NCBI GenBank assembly: GCA_021811925.1
Contig: JAKAPY010000079.1
Span: forward strand, 1 to 7,698
Length of the DNA stretch: 7,698 nt
Direction of reading: 5' to 3'
From: Thermoplasmata archaeon
GTDB lineage: Archaea; Thermoplasmatota; Thermoplasmata; Sysuiplasmatales; Sysuiplasmataceae
The translations under genes were made by a program, and so were the position numbers. Shown in pieces: positions 1 to 5,232 of the stretch; position 1 is the stretch's first letter, and every line of letters starts with the position of its first letter. Below the pieces are notes generated by a model. That model was not told the origin of the DNA. It did not search any database and saw only the letters and a list, made by a program, of their open reading frames with translations.

Positions 1-1
1 T

Positions 2-307
2 CCGGATCTGAAGGGGTGGAAACCGCCCGTGCAGCTTGCTTCCGCATCGACAGGAAGAGGGCTGGACCAGGTGCTTGAATTCATCGGAAGGCACAGGGCC
101 TGGATTAGCCAGCCTGAGCGCTTCCTTGAAAGAAGATCCAGGCAGGCAAGGAAGGAGATTTACGACCTTGTCACAATGGAAGTGCACAGGCTGATTGAGT
201 CGAAATTCCCTTCAGGCAAGCTCGATGCAATCGTGAAAGATGTCGTGCAGGGGAAACTGAGTCCATACGAGGCGGCCGAGAAAGTGGCTGCTTCCGCGAT
301 CAGGTGA
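2..307 (+). CDS. meaB: MeaB/ArgK-family GTPase, C-terminal part (gene cut by window start)
   Basis: Only the last roughly 101 codons are present. The frame is open from base 2 and ends at TGA 305-307; the GTG at 29 is an internal valine, not a start. The fragment reads PDLKGWKPPVQLASA, then GRGLDQVLEFIGRHRAWI, then a charged helix (RRSRQARKEIYDLVTMEVHRLI) and a final GKLSPYEAAEKV. This order is the C-terminal region of the MeaB/ArgK P-loop GTPases: end of the G domain (W-x-PPV), a 'G-G-ld-ll-ai-HR' helix, then the helical dimerisation tail ending in a 'dPYeAAe' motif. Family members are about 300-340 residues and act in the cytoplasm as GTP-dependent chaperones of B12-dependent methylmalonyl-CoA mutase, protecting it and gating cofactor loading. 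The G1-G3 nucleotide motifs lie outside the window, so the assignment rests on the tail alone. A mutase gene next door upstream is plausible but not visible. Confidence 0.85.
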   Translation, partial: PDLKGWKPPVQLASASTGRGLDQVLEFIGRHRAWISQPERFLERRSRQARKEIYDLVTMEVHRLIESKFPSGKLDAIVKDVVQGKLSPYEAAEKVAASAIR

Positions 308-346
308 GCCGGGCGGTGCCAGCAGACCGGAGCTGCGCATAAAGAA

Positions 347-354
347 TTATAATA
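347..354 (+). promoter_or_regulatory. TATA-like box A for the tRNA-Cys gene
   Basis: TTATAATA is centred about 28 bases before the first base of the mature tRNA (379). That matches the usual archaeal spacing of box A to a tRNA transcription start. It lies in the short A/T-rich gap after the GTPase gene. The call rests on sequence and position only. Confidence 0.6.
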
Positions 355-378
355 TGCCCTGACATACAAACTGAAAAA

Positions 379-462
379 GCCGGGATGACAGAGTGGCCAT
401 GTGGCAGACTGCAGAGTTTATGCCGAAATCTGCAGACAGGAGTTCGAATCTCCTTCCCGGCT
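379..462 (+). tRNA. tRNA-Cys (GCA) with a 13-base intron
   Basis: A full cloverleaf can be drawn. The acceptor stem is GCCGGGA (379-385) with TCCCGGC (455-461), followed by discriminator T462, the usual identity base for cysteine. The D stem is ACA (388-390) with TGT (400-402). The anticodon stem is GCAGA (404-408) with TCTGC (429-433), the variable loop has four bases, and the T arm is AGGAG-TTCGAAT-CTCCT (438-454). The anticodon loop is 20 bases instead of 7; removing 415-427 leaves C-T-GCA-G-A, with anticodon GCA at 411-413. The CCA end is not encoded. The intron position, between tRNA positions 37 and 38, is the canonical archaeal site cut by the EndA splicing endonuclease. The nearby TATA-like box supports expression. 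Confidence 0.93.
415..427 (+). other. tRNA intron with relaxed bulge-helix-bulge
   Basis: The 13-base insert AGTTTATGCCGAA sits after G37. The flanks can fold into the splicing motif: a central helix C409-G425, T410xC424 (mismatch), G411-C423, C412-G422. This is flanked by three-base bulges A413-G414-A415 and A426-A427-A428. Cutting after the second base of each bulge (414/415 and 427/428) releases exactly 13 bases and restores a 7-base anticodon loop. The inner helix is essentially absent, so the motif is of the relaxed kind. The boundaries are inferred from this fold. Confidence 0.82.
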
Positions 463-759
463 CTTCTTCCAAGAGTTCATAACTGTGGGCATCCACCGCT
501 TATACATGGTTGAAAGGAGGACCAGGATCAATTGTATTGCCCCCTCCCTAACCTGAGAAAGCGAATGACGTTCCTGTTCTAACCTGGCGGTTGTTAAACA
601 AAAGGAGGTCTATAGAATCGCTCAACAGTCAAGCTGTCGGGCATAGAAATAAAAGTGTGATCAGGACTGAGTAATAGCTCAGGAAAGGTATTCAGAACCT
701 TGCGGAAGAATTGAAACTTGCCTTATGGAGATCCGAGCTCCAGTCGTGGTGAATAGAAA
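463..759. other. Intergenic stretch without a convincing gene
   Basis: About 300 bases lie between the tRNA and the convergent minus-strand gene. All frames are broken by frequent stops and no RNA fold is obvious. On the plus strand from about 678 the frame reads LRKGIQNLAEELKLA to a stop near 753. The next frame, from 725, reads MEIRAPVVVNRNQAEFC and runs into the 3' end of the neighbouring gene. Together they could be a frameshifted tail of a decayed gene, possibly a transposase, but this is a guess from short stretches. Nothing else is supported. Confidence 0.4.
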
Positions 760-1509
760 TCAGGCGGAATTTTGCAGAGCTACGTTTAATGTTACAAAGA
801 CAGGTTGCCCCAATCCCTGAAGTGAAGCTGTGATGTGCAATATCTGATTACCGATGTCAGTTCCATAGGAAGAGCCAGCATAGGAAGAGAGTGTGTTATA
901 ATTGTATGTCAAACTCGCACCAAAACCAAATCGATTCACACCTTCGCTGCTGGACTGGTTTTTGAATCCCGCTTTAGCTTGAAACGGGTACGAGCCCGAG
1001 GCTCCTTGTGTATTGACTTGCGCTTTTGAGACATTTGTATAGGGTGGAATAGGACCAGTCCAAGGTCCAAGCCATACATCATTGCTCCCTCCGAGTACGG
1101 CCATTCCGCCAAGATTGTCAGACCAAGTATTTGTCACAGCCAACTGAACGCCAGTGGGTCGCACGTCCGAAGATACATTACCTGTCACGTTGATATTGAC
1201 GGTGGCTACAACCGTCCTCTGATAAGGGTCGTAATACACGAACAATACAGCCTGCAATGTCAAGTTCGAGCGTAGGTTGTGGTAAGATAAATTAGTAATT
1301 GAAACGAAGACTGATTTGGGAATTTGTTGCAGATCTGTATAGTTGGCGAAATTCTCTGCGATGGTCCCATTCACAACCTTGTTGTCTGTGGCAAGACCGG
1401 GATAGGGATTCTGATCAACATAACGCAGATAACCAAACACTGAGGATCCCGCGACAATTGTCACTACCACAATGATGACAATCACTTTGTTCCTGATAGT
1501 CCATTTCAT
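760..1509 (-). CDS. Membrane-anchored or secreted protein of unknown function, rich in N-glycosylation sequons
   Basis: The gene encodes 249 residues and I do not recognise its family. It has a positive N-terminus (MKWTIRNK), one hydrophobic helix at about residues 8-27, and then an extracellular part. That part is rich in Asn, Thr, Ser, Tyr, Gly and Val with alternating polar and hydrophobic residues, suggesting a beta-sandwich. Eight N-x-S/T sequons are visible (N47, N56, N73, N82, N107, N111, N159, N184), and it has no cysteine. Motifs that may help a search are LGPWTGPIPPY (147-157) and FGFGASLTYNY (194-204). The ATG at 1507-1509 is chosen because the signal-anchor follows directly; only a weak GGTGG precedes it. 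The gene stands alone, convergent with the tRNA. It could be a surface-layer-associated or adhesion-type protein, but that is inference from composition only. Confidence 0.72.
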   Translation of the reverse strand: MKWTIRNKVIVIIVVVTIVAGSSVFGYLRYVDQNPYPGLATDNKVVNGTIAENFANYTDLQQIPKSVFVSITNLSYHNLRSNLTLQAVLFVYYDPYQRTVVATVNINVTGNVSSDVRPTGVQLAVTNTWSDNLGGMAVLGGSNDVWLGPWTGPIPPYTNVSKAQVNTQGASGSYPFQAKAGFKNQSSSEGVNRFGFGASLTYNYNTLSSYAGSSYGTDIGNQILHITASLQGLGQPVFVTLNVALQNSA

Positions 1510-1919
1510 TCCGGTTCCACCATGCCGGGTATGCTGAAGAAGTCCACTCCGCTATTTTGCTATTGTGATATGAACTTCGAGCATCCAGACCTATCTATCC
1601 CCGCTGTTGGGCGATGTTCTTGTGTCATGGGTTAATTTTCATCACCCACCCGACTGCTCTATAACATTCGCAATAGACCCTGAGTATTGATTGGAGCCTT
1701 AATGGATAGAAGAAGTGGAGATGGCGGCAAAGTCTGATGTCGAGATTTAGTTCTTTTGCCACGTTTTGCCTTCGATCTTGATAGATTACGGGTATGAGCC
1801 GCCGTAGAAAGACGATATTGGCAGACCTTTTGTGACATTAGTTATCAGGGTTGAATTGTTGTTGCTCAAATATCGAGGCAATGCGACCAGGAATGGATCG
1901 ATTAGTGCCTAAGCGCAGA
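1510..1919. other. Gene-poor stretch upstream of two divergent transcription units
   Basis: About 410 bases separate the minus-strand secreted-protein gene from the plus-strand small membrane gene. No frame is long enough to call a gene and no RNA was recognised. A short plus-strand frame, WIEEVEMAAKSDVEI, ends at a TAG near 1748 and might be a fragment of a lost gene; nothing supports it further. The stretch presumably holds the promoter of the gene ending at 1509, but no strong TATA box was found at the expected distance. Confidence 0.4.
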
Positions 1920-1920
1920 C

Positions 1921-1928
1921 TATATATT
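1921..1928 (+). promoter_or_regulatory. TATA box of the first small membrane-protein gene
   Basis: TATATATT is centred about 25-27 bases before the ATG/GTG at 1950-1952. In archaea this spacing puts the transcript start at or within a few bases of the start codon, so the mRNA is probably leaderless. No Shine-Dalgarno sequence is seen before the start, which agrees. Confidence 0.6.
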
Positions 1929-1951
1929 GCGCATTTGAGCATTAATACAAT

Positions 1952-2176
1952 GTGAAAGGGCAGATGTTTCTCACAGGGATGTCTGTTCTGATTCTTGGAG
2001 CTTTATTGGTGTCTTTGTTTCTTTCTCAAATAGTCGAATCACCCCTCGAGACTGCTGTTGCCGCAACTCCCTCACCGCTGGCAATTTTGTATCTGTTGAG
2101 CTTTCCCCTTTTGATAGCCGGCTTTGTCATTACTCTTTTCGGGTACGGAGGATTAACAAAAGAGGGCAAAAGTTGA
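1952..2176 (+). CDS. Small two-helix membrane protein, unknown function (paralog 1)
   Basis: Encodes 74 residues with two hydrophobic helices, at about residues 5-28 and 43-65. A polar, alanine/proline-rich loop joins them (VESPLETAVAATPSP), and a short charged tail (TKEGKS) follows. The second helix ends in FVITLFGYGG. I do not recognise a family. The GTG at 1952 is chosen because of its distance from the TATA box; ATG 1964 (Met5) is the alternative. An ATG at 1950 overlaps the GTG but is out of frame and reads straight into TGA. The next gene downstream encodes a similar protein (shared F-L-[TA]-G near the start and G-F-[VF]-[IV]-T-x-x-GYG at the end of helix two), so the pair looks like a tandem duplication. 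The resemblance makes both more likely to be real genes. Confidence 0.58.
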   Translation: MKGQMFLTGMSVLILGALLVSLFLSQIVESPLETAVAATPSPLAILYLLSFPLLIAGFVITLFGYGGLTKEGKS

Positions 2177-2257
2177 ATGATATTTCCATGAAAGAGGCGA
2201 GGGTGATAAGGCAGCGTGCTTTCTATCCTGAAATCTGTCGGTAGGTTTGCTAATGTG

Positions 2258-2280
2258 TTGCATCTAGGTGTTGGATGCAA
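2258..2280. repeat. Inverted repeat between the paralogous small genes
   Basis: TTGCATC (2258-2264) and GATGCAA (2274-2280) form a perfect 7-bp inverted repeat around a 9-base spacer. It lies between the two small membrane-protein genes, about 30 bases upstream of the TATA-like box of the second. It could be a regulator-binding site or a weak hairpin after the first gene. Neither role is shown by the sequence. Confidence 0.45.
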
Positions 2281-2307
2281 GGTTCACATTTCAAGTTCGG
2301 GCACAAG

Positions 2308-2315
2308 TTTCATAA
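2308..2315 (+). promoter_or_regulatory. Possible TATA-like box of the second small membrane-protein gene
   Basis: TTTCATAA is centred about 28 bases before an ATG at 2340. It repeats the layout seen at the first paralog. The match to box A is weaker than that at 1921-1928. Confidence 0.35.
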
Positions 2316-2366
2316 GAAGAGTCTGAGCTATCATAAACAATGTAGGTCTGGCTGTTTCTCGCGGGG

Positions 2367-2573
2367 TTGTTTATTTTCATAGTCAGCCTGATTGTGGCTG
2401 CTACATCCTTTATTTCGATGTCGCAGGTATCTAGATTTGAAAGCACTCCTCCTCTGCTCCCATGGTTGCTAACATTCAGTTGGATATTCACTTTAGTTGG
2501 TTTCTTTGTTACGATTGGAGGGTACGGTTCTGAGTCTGAAAAACATGGAACGGAACATGAACACAAAGGATGA
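2367..2573 (+). CDS. Small two-helix membrane protein with His-rich tail (paralog 2); start uncertain or gene broken
   Basis: From TTG 2367 it encodes 68 residues with two hydrophobic helices, at about residues 1-20 and 29-52. The tail is SESEKHGTEHEHKG, with three histidines that could bind metal. It resembles the preceding gene product: CTG-TTT-CTC-GCG-GGG-TTG (2352-2369) aligns with ATG-TTT-CTC-ACA-GGG-ATG (1964-1981), and GFFVTIGGYG aligns with GFVITLFGYG. By that alignment the true start could be CTG 2352. An in-frame ATG at 2340 is followed at once by TAG (2343-2345). The gene therefore either uses a non-ATG start or has lost its original start to a nonsense change. The conserved frame through the C-terminus favours recent or continuing function. 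Family unknown. Confidence 0.42.
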   Translation: MFIFIVSLIVAATSFISMSQVSRFESTPPLLPWLLTFSWIFTLVGFFVTIGGYGSESEKHGTEHEHKG

Positions 2574-2788
2574 AGCTGGGGAATATCAAAGCGCTGTTGA
2601 ACTGTAGAATCCCTCACAGTGTAATGTTGGCCAAGGGTGATATTTATAGAACAGCCAGAATTCAAGTTCTCCTCTTCATGGAAGTACTATTATCTAACCT
2701 CAGGTAACTCTTCGGATTTGTAATTGAGAACATGCGATGGCCAGGCTGCGGCATGAAATGGGGACTGTAATCGATACCCGTCCAATCA
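2574..2788. other. Short intergenic stretch between convergent genes
   Basis: About 215 bases lie between the second small membrane gene and the end of the convergent glycosidase gene. A TATA-like TATTTATA occurs at 2641-2648, with an ATG about 30 bases after it (2678), but the frame stops after nine codons. No terminator hairpin or RNA was recognised. Confidence 0.35.
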
Positions 2789-4747
2789 TCACTTGCGCTT
2801 GCTGATCTTGACGCCATCCTGCGTGACCTTGATGTCGAAGTGGTCCCCATGGTATTCGACATTGCGCAACGCCATCGCCTTCCATCCTTTAGGGAGGCTT
2901 GGTCTGCACCCCGAAAGCCCTTCCTTTCCTGGCCTTCCGTCCGGCTTCAAGCCAAAAAGCCCTTCAATAATGCACTGGACGTAGAGGGAGGAAGACCACC
3001 CCTGCGCAAACTGTCCGGTCGGGGTAATGCATTCAGAACTATAGACTTCGTTTATTCTTCCCGGATCAGGACTGTAGAACGAGAGCATCGGGAAGGTGCT
3101 GAGCTCCCTGAAACCATGCTCCGGCATATCGTTGTTGTAAGCTGCAAGCACAAACCATCCAGTCATCAGGGGCCACACCTGGCCGGTATGGTATCCCCTG
3201 TCGTACATTGGATCGGTGGAAGACATGGAGCGCAACCCCCAGCCCACAACCATGTCCTCACCACCCATCATCCTTACGAGTTCAGAATAGCGAGGCCCCT
3301 GCGCGTATATCGCAGGCACTATTTCCATTGCACTTTTGATGAATCTTGGCTTCCCCTCGTGCACTGAATCGACAACCGAAAAGCCATCCCCGTTATCACG
3401 GAAAAATTTCCTGTCAAAGTTCAATTTGCATTTTTCAAGCAGCTCTTTACCGTTTCCCGTCAGTGCTGAATATTCCCTCAGCGACTCCAACCACCATGAG
3501 TTGATATCGATGCACGCGCCATCCCTCCTGTCAGCCCACGACTCCGGCCAGCCGATCAGCCCATCTGAGAATCTGTTCTCAATGAGTCCATCCCCATCAG
3601 TATCGCACGACCTGCAGAATTCAACCGCCTGGCTTATTTCCTCGACAGGCGGAGGCACCCCTGTCCACCTTGAAAGGTTGACTTGGGATATTATCCAGAG
3701 CGGCGTACTGTCTATCGACATGTACATTGTTGGAACATCATTCTTCCCGACCCTGTAGATTGCGTTGCTCCTGTTCTTATCTGTCAAAGGAAGCTCATGC
3801 GGTATCCGTCCGTTCCGTGAAGCAAGATAAAGGGTCTTCAGATGCTCAGATGCGAGCGATGCCAAACCGCATTCCGCCGCGGCAAGGCTCATCCACTCGC
3901 CATCACGGCCGAAGAACCATGAGAACTCAGGGAAGCCGGCATAAAACCCGTTTCCAAACTCGGACTCGCTGTAGAATTCGAGTATGTCGTGTTTGGCCCA
4001 GAGGAATGCCTTGTTGAAGGCGAAGTCCGGTGTTGTCAGTACACATGTCTCTGCCGCTTTTTCGTGGAAACCGATATGCCTTTCAAAATCCAGGTCCGTT
4101 TCACCGGAGCTGCCTGGACAGACAATAAGCGTTGCCTCCCGGCAGTTCGGGAATGTCACCGTGAGCAATCTGCCGTCATATTCAACCCGGGCTGCTTCTC
4201 CCCTGGCGATGTACCTTGTTGAGGCGAAACTGCTCTGAATGATGTGAGATTCGCCTTCACTGATGAAGGTGTAGCCGGTCGCCGCCTCCTCGTCCGGCCA
4301 CATTTTGTAATGGCTGGGTTGAATCTTGAATGTGACTTCATGCAAGCCGCCCGACCTGACTGCGAGACATAATGGGGAAGCATCATACTGGATGAAATCC
4401 AGGCGCTCGGCATCGCCATAATCCCTGTATGTGCAATGCAATTTTCTCACATACTTCCTGAAGAGTGCATCAGACGGCTTGCCATCAATATACATGGAGA
4501 TTGATGCAAAATGCTGCATGCCGCCTTCCCAGAAACCTGTCCTGTATCTGCCTGAGGGCGCTGTGTAAATGCTCCCGTTCTGAAGCACGATCATGTGAGT
4601 TTTCTTTCCCTTGACAAGCGATAGATTGTTCGTTCCTGCGCTCCCTGCCCGGTGGCTTACAATCCACACATCCATTCTCTTTCGGTTGTCGCTCTCGGCG
4701 AGCTTCCTGCATGCATCAAATTCGTTTCGTGGGAATTCCAAGTGCAT
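2789..4747 (-). CDS. Six-hairpin glycoside hydrolase of the glycogen-debranching (amylo-alpha-1,6-glucosidase) type
   Basis: Encodes 652 residues with no signal peptide or membrane helix, so it is likely cytoplasmic. Residues 1 to about 235 look like an N-terminal beta-domain (TGFWEGGMQHFASISMYIDG at 70-89). From about 240 onward the motifs fit an (alpha/alpha)6 barrel. These are GFPEFSWFFGRDGEW (271-285), DSTPLW (346-351), DTDGDGLIEN (382-391), WPESWADRRDG then DINSWWLESL (400-423), HTGQVWPLMTGWF (520-532), and INEVYSSE (565-572) followed by QGWSSSLY. Asp346 and Glu567 or Glu572 are candidate catalytic acids by position; this is inference. Such enzymes remove glucose from branched or short oligosaccharides, but related families in the clan cut other glycosides, so the substrate is open. 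The start ATG follows AAAGGAG at 4751-4757. The gene is divergent from a sugar ABC importer, which suggests it processes the imported sugar. Confidence 0.87.
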   Translation of the reverse strand: MHLEFPRNEFDACRKLAESDNRKRMDVWIVSHRAGSAGTNNLSLVKGKKTHMIVLQNGSIYTAPSGRYRTGFWEGGMQHFASISMYIDGKPSDALFRKYVRKLHCTYRDYGDAERLDFIQYDASPLCLAVRSGGLHEVTFKIQPSHYKMWPDEEAATGYTFISEGESHIIQSSFASTRYIARGEAARVEYDGRLLTVTFPNCREATLIVCPGSSGETDLDFERHIGFHEKAAETCVLTTPDFAFNKAFLWAKHDILEFYSESEFGNGFYAGFPEFSWFFGRDGEWMSLAAAECGLASLASEHLKTLYLASRNGRIPHELPLTDKNRSNAIYRVGKNDVPTMYMSIDSTPLWIISQVNLSRWTGVPPPVEEISQAVEFCRSCDTDGDGLIENRFSDGLIGWPESWADRRDGACIDINSWWLESLREYSALTGNGKELLEKCKLNFDRKFFRDNGDGFSVVDSVHEGKPRFIKSAMEIVPAIYAQGPRYSELVRMMGGEDMVVGWGLRSMSSTDPMYDRGYHTGQVWPLMTGWFVLAAYNNDMPEHGFRELSTFPMLSFYSPDPGRINEVYSSECITPTGQFAQGWSSSLYVQCIIEGLFGLKPDGRPGKEGLSGCRPSLPKGWKAMALRNVEYHGDHFDIKVTQDGVKISKRK

Positions 4748-4750
4748 CCA

Positions 4751-4757
4751 CTCCTTT
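4751..4757 (-). promoter_or_regulatory. Shine-Dalgarno-like site of the glycosidase gene
   Basis: Read on the minus strand, AAAGGAG ends three bases before the ATG at 4745-4747. The spacing is short but the match to the archaeal 16S tail is good. It supports this start over Met25, which has no such site, and indicates a leadered mRNA, unlike the leaderless importer gene opposite. Confidence 0.5.
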
Positions 4758-4826
4758 CTGATTGTCAGAGTCAGTTTTCAAGACTTGCCTCTGGAAGATC
4801 TAATTCCGTTACCGACTCGTATGTCG

Positions 4827-4836
4827 AATATGAAAA
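4827..4836 (-). promoter_or_regulatory. Possible TATA-like box of the glycosidase gene
   Basis: Read on the minus strand, TTTTCATATT lies about 85 bases before the glycosidase ATG. It would start a transcript near 4805 with a leader of about 58 bases. This fits the presence of a Shine-Dalgarno site, but the match is modest. Confidence 0.28.
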
Positions 4837-4847
4837 GCTTATCGTCT

Positions 4848-5006
4848 TCAAGGGTTGCAGCACACTATTATTTCAAAACCGCTTCTTTGCCCGTCGCGGC
4901 GCCTTTTGTTAAGCTCATTCGACTTCCTCCCATGAATGAATTCATGGGCATTCGCGACATTGGATGGCCATACCCACCGTGCAGGAGCCGGGTCTTCCAC
5001 ACGCGC
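4848..5006 (-). pseudogene. Probable remnant of a TnpB (IS200/IS605-type) gene tail
   Basis: A minus-strand frame between a TGA at 5007-5009 and a stop at 4848-4850 reads PSNVANAHEFIHGRKSNEL in its middle. No start codon or complete protein is present. The segment AHEFIHG is encoded by a perfect hairpin (4929-4948). In IS200/IS605 elements the end of the tnpB gene often runs into the right-end hairpin, giving tails such as ...EAHEFIxG. The frame stays open for about 40 codons on the far side of the TGA, but no zinc-finger or RuvC-like motif is seen there. I therefore read this as the decayed right end of such an element lying between the two sugar genes. It could be chance; a nucleotide comparison with IS605 ends would decide. 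Confidence 0.4.
4929..4948. repeat. Perfect 8-bp hairpin, IS200/IS605-end-like
   Basis: CCCATGAA (4929-4936) and TTCATGGG (4941-4948) pair perfectly around a TGAA loop, in the divergent intergenic region. Read on the minus strand, the sequence after the hairpin is GAGGAAGTCGAATGAGCTTAAC, given here as GAGGAAGTCG then AATGAGCTTAAC, which may be the element end. The hairpin itself is certain. Its role as a transposon end is inferred; it could instead be an operator for a regulator of the divergent genes. Confidence 0.7.
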
Positions 5007-5204
5007 TCATACTCGGGCAGAGGGTGAAGCTGCATCTCGCAAAGCATCTTGCAGGAGAGCCGGATCACCTGTTAGCCAATATGCTTGCCCTTTATTCTGA
5101 CGACGAAGTGCAGCGGGCGATACACAAACTACACACATATTATTATCTTAATCAATCGCTCGAAATACAACGATCACTCTCAAGGCTGTGTAATTGGCAA
5201 CGGC

Positions 5205-5211
5205 TATATAG
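5205..5211 (+). promoter_or_regulatory. TATA box of the sugar importer operon
   Basis: TATATAG is centred about 25 bases before the ATG at 5233. This is the archaeal box A distance for a transcript that starts at the start codon. No Shine-Dalgarno site precedes that ATG, so the substrate-binding protein is probably translated from a leaderless mRNA. This promoter decides in favour of ATG 5233 over TTG 5224. Confidence 0.7.
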
Positions 5212-5232
5212 TAAGCTTCTGATTTGCCCTGT

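Noticed and set aside
29..31. GTG as start of a 92-residue protein
   Set aside because: The frame is open to the window edge, and the residues before it (PDLKGWKPP) belong to the MeaB-type C-terminal pattern, so this is an internal codon of a truncated gene.
2641..2707. TATA-like box followed by ATG as a third mini gene
   Set aside because: The frame from ATG 2678 stops after nine codons and shows no similarity to the two paralogs.
2840..3367. Plus-strand open frame of 175 codons
   Set aside because: It lies wholly inside the glycosidase gene on the other strand, whose motifs are clear. The translation has no recognisable domain and is rich in Arg, His and Pro, as expected of a shadow frame.
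4611..5027. Plus-strand open frame of 138 codons across the glycosidase start
   Set aside because: It overlaps the N-terminal coding region of the glycosidase, and its product shows no motif or signal. No promoter or ribosome site precedes it.
5224..5226. TTG start for the binding protein
   Set aside because: It is only about 17 bases from the TATA box centre and adds just three residues; ATG 5233 has the expected spacing.
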